Origin: a bacterium
Lineage (GTDB): Bacteria; Cyanobacteriota; Vampirovibrionia; Obscuribacterales; Obscuribacteraceae
DNA length: 6,194 nucleotides
NCBI GenBank assembly: GCA_030431355.1
Contig: JAUIJG010000316.1
Span: 1-6,194, forward strand
Direction: 5' to 3'
Under the pieces are notes generated by a model. It did not search any database. It was not told the DNA's origin and saw only the letters and a list, made by a program, of their open reading frames with translations. Within the stretch, counting starts at the first letter, position 1, and each line of letters begins with the position of its first letter. Both the position numbers and the translations under genes were made by a program. Shown here piece after piece: positions 1 to 5,728 of this stretch.

Positions 1-221
1 AATATTACACGACCTGCTCCAATGTTAAGATGGCCTACCTCCGAGTTTCCCATTTGTCCTTTTGGAAGACCTACATGCTCTCCATCAGTTCTCAATGTTG
101 CATTTGGCGTGTTTTTATAAAGGCTATCTATAAAAGGTGTTTTGGCATTATAGATTGCGTCTGCACTTGATTTGTCACCAATTCCCCAACCGTCTAAAAT
201 GACTAAAGTGACAGGATGCAA
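1..221 (-). CDS. gpmI: 2,3-bisphosphoglycerate-independent phosphoglycerate mutase, N-terminal part (cut by window edge)
   Basis: This enzyme interconverts 3- and 2-phosphoglycerate in glycolysis and gluconeogenesis in the cytoplasm, using two Mn2+ ions and a phosphoserine intermediate. Translating the minus strand from 221 gives 73 residues that match the iPGM N-terminus. The metal-binding Asp lies in [10 protein letters not shown] (Asp10). The catalytic Ser lies in [18 protein letters not shown] (Ser60). [17 protein letters not shown] segment and a [10 protein letters not shown] segment sit between them in the family order. The rest of the ~510-residue protein runs off the left edge. The start is TTG at 221-219: an in-frame stop lies just upstream (239-237) and AAGGAG sits 7 nt before the TTG. 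Base content is about 41% G+C by hand count, lower than the genes to the right, with Leu codons such as TTA and CTT. The gene is divergent from the phosphate cassette. The family assignment is secure. Confidence 0.95.
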   Translation of the reverse strand, partial: MHPVTLVILDGWGIGDKSSADAIYNAKTPFIDSLYKNTPNATLRTDGEHVGLPKGQMGNSEVGHLNIGAGRVI

Positions 222-228
222 GCTCTCT

Positions 229-234
229 CTCCTT
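229..234 (-). promoter_or_regulatory. Ribosome binding site setting the TTG start of gpmI
   Basis: The minus strand reads AAGGAG here, 7 nt before the TTG at 221-219. No ATG or GTG start is available between the upstream in-frame stop and the conserved LVILDGWG motif, so this site fixes the start codon. Confidence 0.8.
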
Positions 235-258
235 GTTTAATATTGGGAATGCAAGAGG

Positions 259-288
259 ATTGTAGCGCGTGCAAATAAACTGGCTCAA
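259..288 (-). promoter_or_regulatory. Candidate sigma70-type promoter for gpmI
   Basis: On the minus strand, TTGAGC (288-283, 4 of 6 matches to the -35 consensus) and TACAAT (264-259, 5 of 6 to the -10) are separated by 18 nt. They lie 37 nt upstream of the gpmI start codon, which would leave a leader of about 30 nt. This is a visual match only; no transcription start evidence is available. Confidence 0.45.
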
Positions 289-294
289 ATAATG

Positions 295-321
295 TTGAAT
301 TATTGCGAACATATGTATGAT
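295..321 (+). promoter_or_regulatory. Weak candidate promoter for the phoR-phoB-phoU cassette
   Basis: TTGAAT (295-300) and TATGAT (316-321) resemble -35 and -10 hexamers, but the 15-nt spacer is shorter than the usual 16-18. The pair would lie back to back with the minus-strand gpmI promoter, the two -35 boxes being 6 bp apart. The leader to the kinase ATG would be about 45 nt. I could not identify a convincing PHO-box direct repeat here. Confidence 0.25.
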
Positions 322-374
322 CGCCTCTTTCAGTGTACTAAGATCAGTTTGTCGTCCTGGGAAACCTCCTTGAA

Positions 375-1112
375 ATGAGTTCCAGCTCAAAGTCGAGTTC
401 AGATTCAAAGAGTCAGAACTCCAAAAATACAGAAAGCCAGTCTTCTCTGGATAGAAGCTGGATCGCTGAGGTTTCCCATGAACTGAGATTACCCATAGCC
501 AATATAAAACTCCTGGTGGAGACGCTCCTGGACGGTGCTCTTGAAGATAAAGAGACCTTGATCCGAATGCTCAAACGCACAAGCAAAGAGGTAGATCGCC
601 TGGAGGGTCTTGTTAAGGATGTTCTCTCAATAGAACATGTAACCCACAACCAGCAGGAAGATCTTAAGAGAGAACAGGTATATCTAATCGATAGCTCTGT
701 CTATGCCATGGAGACAACCGCTGATCTGGCCAGTAAGAAAAGTATAAAAGTCCGTTGCGATGTGGATGAAGAATACAAAATCTACGCCAACAAAGAGCAA
801 CTAAATCAGGTGGTGCTCAACCTGGTCGGAAACGCAATCAAATATACCCCGGAAGGCGGGCACGTGCGAATCAACTCAGGTACGGAGCCTGGAACTTTGA
901 TGGTTTCCGACGATGGTATCGGAATAGATAAGAAAGAAATTCCAAAGATATTTAAGCGCTTTTACCGAGTAGACCGGACAAAGCTTAGAGGCAGTACAGG
1001 GCTTGGCCTGTCCATAGTCAAACATATCGTAGACCTGCACGGTGCTAAGATAACCGTTCAGTCTGAAAAGAAATCCGGGTCTACTTTCATCATCCAGTTC
1101 CCGGGAGGATAA
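375..1112 (+). CDS. phoR: PhoR-like soluble sensor histidine kinase without membrane or sensory domain
   Basis: A two-component kinase that autophosphorylates on His and passes phosphate to the response regulator encoded 3 nt downstream. The order is: a Ser/Lys/Asn-rich head (residues 1-26), a HisKA dimerisation helix pair with the H-box SHELRLPIANI (phospho-His35) and the PhoR-like stretch LVETLLDGALED (47-58), then a HATPase_c domain with N-box (Asn149, Asn153), G1 box DDGIGI (179-184), F-box around 192-200 and G2 box STGLGLSIVK (207-216). All ATP-binding motifs are intact. At 245 residues it is far shorter than membrane PhoR proteins (about 430 or more), and I see no transmembrane, HAMP or PAS segment. 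The in-frame stop at 339-341 rules out a longer N-terminus. Residue 39 is Leu where Thr or Asn normally sits (ExxT/N phosphatase motif). ATG 375 has no good Shine-Dalgarno. The phosphate role is inferred from similarity and the phoB/phoU neighbours. Confidence 0.85.
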   Translation: MSSSSKSSSDSKSQNSKNTESQSSLDRSWIAEVSHELRLPIANIKLLVETLLDGALEDKETLIRMLKRTSKEVDRLEGLVKDVLSIEHVTHNQQEDLKREQVYLIDSSVYAMETTADLASKKSIKVRCDVDEEYKIYANKEQLNQVVLNLVGNAIKYTPEGGHVRINSGTEPGTLMVSDDGIGIDKKEIPKIFKRFYRVDRTKLRGSTGLGLSIVKHIVDLHGAKITVQSEKKSGSTFIIQFPGG

Positions 1113-1115
1113 AAA

Positions 1116-1844
1116 TTGAAAGACCAGCAAAGAGTAATGATTGTAGACGACGATGAAACAATCATCGAAACCCTGACCTACAACCTGAAAAGGCTTGGTT
1201 TTGAAGTTACCTCCTTCAAAAGAAGCCTGGATGCCTTGAGCGGTCTGGAAAAAACGGCACCGGATCTGATAGTGATTGACTGGATGTTGCCTGATCTCGC
1301 CGGGCCAGAAGTGGTAAAGCTGATTCGAGAGCGCGGAATAGAAGTCCCGATCTTGATGCTCACCGGACGCTCATCCCCCAATGATGTGGCGGCAGGGCTT
1401 TCCGCCGGCGCCGACGATTACCTGGCGAAACCCTTCAGCAAAGTAGAATTCACCGCCCGGGTACAGGCCCTGCTCAGACGCTCCGGCAAATCAGATACTG
1501 TGACCGGTGCCCGGTTGCGAGTAGGAGATCTGCTCCTGGATGATGAAGCTAAGCGGGTTACGTTGAAAGAAAAGAAAATCGACCTTTCCCCAAAAGAATT
1601 CAAACTTCTCAAAACACTCATGAAGAACGCCGACAAAACCTTGTCGACGGATGTTCTTCTCAACAAAGTGTGGGGGTCGGATTACTCCGGCGATGTGAAA
1701 ACAGTCGCTGTTCACATGCGCTGGCTAAGACAAAAATTGGAAGAAGATCCTAAAAAGCCGAAGCTTCTGGAAACAGTTCAAAGGTCTGGATACAGGCTGA
1801 ACAGTCCGGCAGGCATAATGACCGGATCTGAGCACGGAGAGTAG
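1116..1844 (+). CDS. phoB: PhoB-like OmpR-family response regulator
   Basis: A DNA-binding response regulator, presumably phosphorylated by the upstream kinase and controlling phosphate-responsive genes. The receiver domain (about 5-117) has the acidic pocket (Asp11-13), the phosphoacceptor Asp55 in LIVIDWMLPD, the switch residue Thr83 in MLTGR, and the conserved Lys105 in LAKPF. The C-terminal winged-helix DNA-binding domain (about 135-230) shows LSPKEFKLLKTLMKN, the recognition-helix region VKTVAVHMRWLRQKLEE and the hairpin end TVQRSGYRL. The length of 242 is normal for PhoB/OmpR regulators. The start is TTG 1116, 7 nt after GGGAGG at 1103-1108 and 3 nt after the kinase stop, so translation is probably coupled. 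All phosphorylation residues are present. Assignment to PhoB rather than another OmpR member rests on the PhoR-like kinase and the phoU gene beside it. Confidence 0.85.
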   Translation: MKDQQRVMIVDDDETIIETLTYNLKRLGFEVTSFKRSLDALSGLEKTAPDLIVIDWMLPDLAGPEVVKLIRERGIEVPILMLTGRSSPNDVAAGLSAGADDYLAKPFSKVEFTARVQALLRRSGKSDTVTGARLRVGDLLLDDEAKRVTLKEKKIDLSPKEFKLLKTLMKNADKTLSTDVLLNKVWGSDYSGDVKTVAVHMRWLRQKLEEDPKKPKLLETVQRSGYRLNSPAGIMTGSEHGE

Positions 1845-1847
1845 AAA

Positions 1848-2507
1848 TTGAAAGAGAGTCTCACACTTTTAAAAGGTGATGTAATCGCCATGGGTCGAAA
1901 AGTCGATACCACAGTGGGCGAAATGACCAAACTCCTGAAAAAAGATCCCTCTGCTTCCATGAAATTTATTGAGAGTCAGGAAGAAGAGATCAATTCAGCC
2001 TGTCACGCCATCGAGGAGAAATGTCTGGACCTTCTTCTGGAAAAAGACGGCATGACTGCTAAAGAGATAAGGACTCTGGTCAGCATCACCATCATAATTT
2101 CAAAACTGGAACGGATTGCCGATCACGCGAACAGAGTTGGTCGGGTAGCTTACTGGGCCGGTGTAGAAGAGATAGATATTCCCCAGGAGTTGATAGAGAT
2201 GGCCTCGGTGGTTCATCAGATGGCCAAAGACAACCTCATAGTCTTTCTCACCGACGCATCTGACAAAGCCAAAGAAATATTGAAAAGGGACAACAGTGTG
2301 GATTACCTGCACGACAAGTTGTCTAAAGAACTGCTTACCGACCTGGGAGACCAGGACCGAGGCAAAGCCCAGCTACAGGCTCAGTTCTTGTTCTGCAATC
2401 GTTTTCTGGAGAGAATGGGAGACGCCTGTGTTTCCATCGCCAAACGGGTGTATTTCATAGCCACCGGAGAGAGATTGAAGGCAGACGCCCTGGATATCTC
2501 TAGCTGA
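1848..2507 (+). CDS. phoU: Phosphate signalling complex protein PhoU
   Basis: PhoU is a cytoplasmic all-helical protein that in known systems links the Pst phosphate transporter to PhoR and keeps the Pho regulon off when phosphate is plentiful. The 219-residue sequence has the expected two repeated three-helix PhoU units. Each carries an ExxxD metal-binding signature: LERIADHANRVG (Glu88, Asp92) and LERMGDACVSIAKRV (Glu188, Asp192), followed by the typical ending YFIATGE. It starts at TTG 1848, 3 nt after the phoB stop, with GGAGAG at 1836-1841, so the three genes form one operon. The pst transporter genes that often neighbour phoU are not in this window. With the kinase lacking its own sensor, PhoU is the best candidate for its signal input (inference). 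Confidence 0.9.
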   Translation: MKESLTLLKGDVIAMGRKVDTTVGEMTKLLKKDPSASMKFIESQEEEINSACHAIEEKCLDLLLEKDGMTAKEIRTLVSITIIISKLERIADHANRVGRVAYWAGVEEIDIPQELIEMASVVHQMAKDNLIVFLTDASDKAKEILKRDNSVDYLHDKLSKELLTDLGDQDRGKAQLQAQFLFCNRFLERMGDACVSIAKRVYFIATGERLKADALDISS

Positions 2508-2520
2508 AGGGGGCAAGAGA

Positions 2521-3573
2521 ATGCCAGTAATTGTCCTCGCCGGCGATGAAGATTTCGAGCTGAAAAGAAAGCTTTCCAAACTAAAGACGTCTCTGGTGGA
2601 CCCTGCCTGGGCCTCCTTCAATTTGCAAACAATTGACAGACCTTCGATAGTCGATATCTCCGATAGCGCCCTCACTGTCCCATTCGGCCAGGGCAATAAA
2701 GTCATTGTCTTCGATAACTGCGATCTGTTCACCAAGAAACGCGGTCAGGGAAAGGCGGCGAGTAAACCGAAAGTGTCTTCCAGCAAAAGTAATAAACAGC
2801 TGGATCATCTTGATGATGTTCTGGGTTCGGTGGCAGAGAACACTTACTTGATCTTCGCCTGTCCTTTTAACTTTGACAAAAGCCTCAAGATATCAAAGGT
2901 GGTATCAAAACATTGCAAGATAGAAGAATTTTCCCGGGTTAGGTTCTATGTAGGCTCCCACAATCCACAGCTCGAGACCTGGGTCCGCAAGGAAGCCCAC
3001 AGGTTTGGTGCAACCATAGACGATGACGCCATTACTTATTTGATGGATGGCACCGAGGCAAACTTGAGACAGATCTCCAACGAACTTGAGAAAGCATCGG
3101 TCTATATTTTGCCCGAAAAGCATATTACCCTGGCCGTGGTGGAAGAGATGAGCCCCTATCACTCCCATGTCTTCTCAATGCTCGATTACTGGCTAAAGGG
3201 ACAGTCCCATAGGGTTTTGGAAAGTGTAGAAGAGCTTCTCTCCAGACAACCGGCCATTCAGATTATGGCAACTCTACAGACATTTCTTTCCCGTTGGATA
3301 GAGATGAAAGCCATTTGCGAAGAGGCCAATTCCAAACTCCCCTTTGCCCCGGGAATCAAAAAACGAGAACTCCCCCTGCCGGAACAGGTGAAGAAGGTCT
3401 CCTATGCCCTCAAGATGAAACCTTTCGTGGTGGAGAAGGACTTGAAGAGGCTCAGGAGCTGGAGCCTGGAGCGACTGGTAAAGAAAAAAGAGAAATTGAC
3501 CAGACTGGAAACCAACGTCAAGACAGGCCAGATGCATGATCGTAACGCACTTGAGCTCTTCCTGCTAGACTAG
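2521..3573 (+). CDS. holA: DNA polymerase III delta subunit (clamp-loader wrench)
   Basis: HolA is the clamp-loader subunit that opens the beta sliding clamp during DNA replication. The 350-residue length and layout fit: an N-terminal AAA+-like domain beginning with the GDEDFELKRKL segment (8-18), a degenerate ATPase core without a Walker A motif, a middle domain around TYLMDGTEANLRQISNELEKA (about 173-192) equivalent to the conserved LRQLENELEKL-type helix, and a C-terminal collar domain containing FSMLDYWLKGQSHRVLE (about 218-234) and QIMATLQTFLSRW. A Lys/Ser-rich low-complexity linker (about 72-92) interrupts the first domain and looks like a lineage-specific loop. The ATG at 2521 follows AAGGGGG with 7 nt spacing. 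The gene lies 13 nt after phoU and is probably read through from the phosphate operon. The assignment rests on overall pattern, since this family is poorly conserved. Confidence 0.85.
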   Translation: MPVIVLAGDEDFELKRKLSKLKTSLVDPAWASFNLQTIDRPSIVDISDSALTVPFGQGNKVIVFDNCDLFTKKRGQGKAASKPKVSSSKSNKQLDHLDDVLGSVAENTYLIFACPFNFDKSLKISKVVSKHCKIEEFSRVRFYVGSHNPQLETWVRKEAHRFGATIDDDAITYLMDGTEANLRQISNELEKASVYILPEKHITLAVVEEMSPYHSHVFSMLDYWLKGQSHRVLESVEELLSRQPAIQIMATLQTFLSRWIEMKAICEEANSKLPFAPGIKKRELPLPEQVKKVSYALKMKPFVVEKDLKRLRSWSLERLVKKKEKLTRLETNVKTGQMHDRNALELFLLD

Positions 3574-3660
3574 AAGTATATAGAAATAAAGTAAACACCA
3601 TAAGTACCAGAGGCCCGACGAAGATTCCGGGTCCCGAGGCATTAACCACGAGGTAGATGT

Positions 3661-4389
3661 ATGCCCGACAGTAGATTTGTGCTCGAAGAGATGACCGTCA
3701 AAGACACCTGGCGGATTTTCAGGATGATAGCTGAGCTTGTGGAAGGATTCGATGATCTGTCAAAAATCGGACCCGCTGTATCTATCTTCGGAACAGCCCG
3801 GTGTAAGGAAGGCGACAAAGAGTATCAAATGGCTAGAGACATAGCCAATAAGCTGGCCAGTGCCGGATTCGCAGTAATTACCGGAGGCGGTCCCGGCGTA
3901 ATGGAAGGGGGAAACCGTGGCGCCATCGAAGCCGGTGGCACCTCCGTCGGTCTCAATATCCAGTTACCCTTTGAGCAAAGCGGCAATCCTTACCAGAACG
4001 TATCCGTAGATTTCCGTTACTTCTTTGTGCGAAAGTTGATGTTCGTTAAATACGCCCAGGCTTTTGTGATTCTGCCTGGTGGATTCGGCAGCCTGGACGA
4101 GCTTTTCGAAGCGGTCACCCTGATTCAGACAAACAAGATCAAACGATTTCCAATGTTTCTTGTCGACTCGGAATTTTGGAATCCAATGCTGAGCTGGCTG
4201 AGAACCCATGTGGTAACCCGGGGATTCATATCCGAAAGTGAGCTGGATCTCCTTCAAATAGTAGATGATCCCGATGAGCTGGTTGAGAAAATCTCCTGGT
4301 GCGAGAAGGAAAAATGTTACCTAAAACCGGAAGGTGTATTGCTCCATCCGGAGAACAAAAAATCAGATGGGAACGGAAATCACTCTTAA
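3661..4389 (+). CDS. LOG/TIGR00730-family Rossmann-fold nucleotide hydrolase
   Basis: The protein belongs to the lysine-decarboxylase-like LOG family. Characterised members cleave the N-glycosidic bond of nucleoside 5'-monophosphates (cytokinin riboside phosphates, or AMP and other nucleotides in PpnN-type enzymes). The diagnostic motifs are a glycine-rich GGGPGVMEGGNRGA (75-88), a conserved Arg-Lys pair (124-125, VRKLMFVKYA), and PGGFGSLDELFE (139-150), the family PGGxGT/SxxE active-site motif with Glu147. The 242-residue length agrees with the single-domain type, with a ~35-residue N-terminal helix before the core. The start is ATG 3661, with GAGGT at 3650-3654, 6 nt before it. The 87-nt gap after holA may hold a promoter, but I see only weak -10-like AT-rich sequence near 3577. 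Substrate cannot be told from sequence; many members are mis-annotated as lysine decarboxylases. Confidence 0.9.
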   Translation: MPDSRFVLEEMTVKDTWRIFRMIAELVEGFDDLSKIGPAVSIFGTARCKEGDKEYQMARDIANKLASAGFAVITGGGPGVMEGGNRGAIEAGGTSVGLNIQLPFEQSGNPYQNVSVDFRYFFVRKLMFVKYAQAFVILPGGFGSLDELFEAVTLIQTNKIKRFPMFLVDSEFWNPMLSWLRTHVVTRGFISESELDLLQIVDDPDELVEKISWCEKEKCYLKPEGVLLHPENKKSDGNGNHS

Positions 4390-4404
4390 TTGCGGACGTA
4401 AGAA

Positions 4405-5478
4405 TTGCTTGTTATTGATGGCTCCCAGGGAGAAGGCGGCGGTCAGATTTTAAGAACCTGTCTGTCCCTGTCTATGATCACAAAAACTCCCTTTCACCTG
4501 GAAAAAATCCGCGCCGCTAGAGCAAAACCGGGACTTAAAAAGCAGCACCTGACGGCGATCGAAGCCGCCGCCACCCTCAGTTGCGCCCAGGTAGTGGGCA
4601 ACCAACTCAACTCCAGCCGGCTAACCTTTGAACCAGGTGAAGCAGAAGCGGAGCCGGGCAACTATTTTTTTGACATCGGCACTGCCGGTAGCACTACTCT
4701 CGTGCTTCAAACGATCCTCTACGAGTTATTGAATCAGAAGGGACAAAGCACTCTGAGATTGAAAGGCGGCACCCACAATCCATTCGCTCCAACTGCCGAC
4801 TTCCTGATCTCGTCATTTATCCCGGCGGTCAATCTATTTGGACCCGAGATCAAAGTAACAGTCCCAAAGTACGGATTCTATCCAAGAGGAGGAGGAGAGT
4901 TGATTGTCGAAACCAGGCCCCAAAAAGGCCTCTCTCCGGTTCACTTCGAAAGAGATCGGCTAAATAAGCCCCTTGTAGAAGCACGAATTCTGCTTGCTCA
5001 TCTACCGGAACATATTGCTGAAAGAGAAGCCCGGGTGCTCAAAGAAAAGTTGAGGAGTTCGATTGCGGTTGATGTGATTCAAACCAAGAACAGCATGAGC
5101 CCGGGCAATTGCATCCACATCTTTGTCGATGCAGGCATCACTGCGCAGTCAGAAACCGGTGAAAACTTATCAAAAGCAAAACCTCCGGTGGAATGTTTTG
5201 TCGGCCTTGGAAGAAAGGGATTGAGTGCCGAAAAGGTATCGGAGGAGACGTCACGACAATGCCTCCGATATCTAAATAGTGGTGCCGCCATAGGTGAGTA
5301 TCTCGCCGACCAGTTGTTACTGCCTATGGCACTGGCTGGAGGCGGCTCCTACACAACTTTCACCCCTTCGATGCATACACGGACCAACATAGAAACCATT
5401 GAAAAATTTCTGTCGGTCCGATTCAAAATAGAAAAAATTGAAGATGACCTTCATCGGATTTCAGTAGTGCAAAAATAG
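4405..5478 (+). CDS. rtcA: RNA 3'-terminal phosphate cyclase RtcA
   Basis: RtcA uses ATP to convert an RNA 3'-phosphate into a 2',3'-cyclic phosphate through a covalent enzyme-AMP intermediate, in RNA end repair or maturation. Seen in the 357 residues: the N-terminal signature DGSQGEGGGQILRT (5-18), a basic RAARAKPGLKKQHL stretch (36-49), GNYFFDIGTAGSTTLVLQT (85-103), GGTHNPFAPTADFL (121-134), YPRGGGEL (159-166), an inserted domain about 180-270, and the C-terminal FTPSMHTRTNIETIEKFL with the likely adenylated His324. The motif set is complete and the length is typical. The start is TTG 4405, immediately before the conserved LVIDGSQGEGGGQ; the Shine-Dalgarno is weak (GCGGA-like at 4392-4396). 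It sits 15 nt after the LOG gene, probably the same transcript. The usual partners rtcB and rtcR are not in this window. Confidence 0.93.
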   Translation: MLVIDGSQGEGGGQILRTCLSLSMITKTPFHLEKIRAARAKPGLKKQHLTAIEAAATLSCAQVVGNQLNSSRLTFEPGEAEAEPGNYFFDIGTAGSTTLVLQTILYELLNQKGQSTLRLKGGTHNPFAPTADFLISSFIPAVNLFGPEIKVTVPKYGFYPRGGGELIVETRPQKGLSPVHFERDRLNKPLVEARILLAHLPEHIAEREARVLKEKLRSSIAVDVIQTKNSMSPGNCIHIFVDAGITAQSETGENLSKAKPPVECFVGLGRKGLSAEKVSEETSRQCLRYLNSGAAIGEYLADQLLLPMALAGGGSYTTFTPSMHTRTNIETIEKFLSVRFKIEKIEDDLHRISVVQK

Positions 5479-5531
5479 ACAGGCAGTAAAGAGCGACTAA
5501 CTAATTTCATGCCGATCTGCTCAACAACAAA

Positions 5532-5561
5532 CGGCTTGACTACTAAACCATGCTCAAGCCG
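5532..5561. repeat. Perfect 8-bp inverted repeat (possible terminator or operator)
   Basis: CGGCTTGA (5532-5539) and TCAAGCCG (5554-5561) are exact reverse complements separated by 14 nt. It begins 53 nt after the rtcA stop. On the + strand the 3' side is A-rich, not T-rich, so it is not a classical intrinsic terminator for rtcA. Read on the minus strand the hairpin is followed by TTTGTTGTT, but no minus-strand gene is visible to its right. It may be a non-canonical terminator, an operator or an RNA-stability hairpin. Confidence 0.6.
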
Positions 5562-5595
5562 CAAATAAACTCAAATCCCGGATGAATCGCTTTAC

Positions 5596-5649
5596 TACCA
5601 GGATTCTAAGAGACGCACTTCCTTTATAAAGGGATTAAAGAATCTGGTA
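5596..5649. repeat. Nested inverted repeat with a central 12-bp palindrome in the etfB leader
   Basis: The outer arms are TACCAGGATTCT (5596-5607) and AGAATCTGGTA (5639-5649). They pair over 11 bp with one bulged G. Between them lies a perfect palindrome, CCTTTATAAAGG (5621-5632). The structure ends 79 nt before the proposed etfB start. It could be a structured mRNA leader, a repressor binding site, or both. It does not match a riboswitch class I can recognise, and there is no T-run making it a standard terminator. Confidence 0.6.
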
Positions 5650-5715
5650 AAAATCAATGATTTCGCCAAAGACAAAATAAAATGTGTTGGTCTTAGAACG
5701 AAACAAGTCCGCCCC

Positions 5716-5721
5716 GGGAGG
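5716..5721 (+). promoter_or_regulatory. Ribosome binding site that decides the etfB start
   Basis: GGGAGG at 5716-5721 is only 1 nt before ATG 5723, too close for initiation, but exactly 7 nt before the in-frame TTG at 5729. The same GGGAGG with 7-nt spacing precedes the TTG of phoB in this window. The TTG start gives MKIAVCVK, the usual EtfB beginning, so it is preferred over ATG (which would add Met-Ala). Confidence 0.75.
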
Positions 5722-5728
5722 AATGGCT

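Larger units (their letters stand above)
5479..5728 (+). other. 250-nt intergenic region between rtcA and etfB with inverted repeats
   Basis: No convincing gene is seen: stops are frequent in all frames and no start has a good ribosome site. The region contains an 8-bp perfect inverted repeat (5532-5561) and a larger nested one (5596-5649), listed separately. The etfB promoter should lie here. TAAAAT at 5678-5683 is a possible -10 but has no good -35 at the right distance, so I do not call it. G+C falls well below that of the flanking genes, as expected for non-coding DNA. Confidence 0.6.

Noticed and set aside
222..374. PHO box upstream of phoR
   Set aside because: I looked for spaced direct repeats of the enterobacterial, Bacillus and cyanobacterial types and found no convincing match.
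175..408. Minus-strand 77-residue open frame across the gpmI start and the phoR start
   Set aside because: It overlaps the gpmI N-terminus in another frame, has no recognisable motif, and the gpmI frame is clearly the coding one.
3294..3539. Plus-strand 81-residue open frame inside holA
   Set aside because: It lies wholly within the holA coding sequence in another frame, with composition typical of a shadow frame.
3613..3632. GC-rich possible hairpin between holA and the LOG gene
   Set aside because: Only 4-5 bp can pair and no T-run follows, so a terminator is not supported.
5509..5568. Short ORF of 19 codons downstream of rtcA
   Set aside because: No ribosome site, low complexity, and it covers the inverted repeat at 5532-5561.
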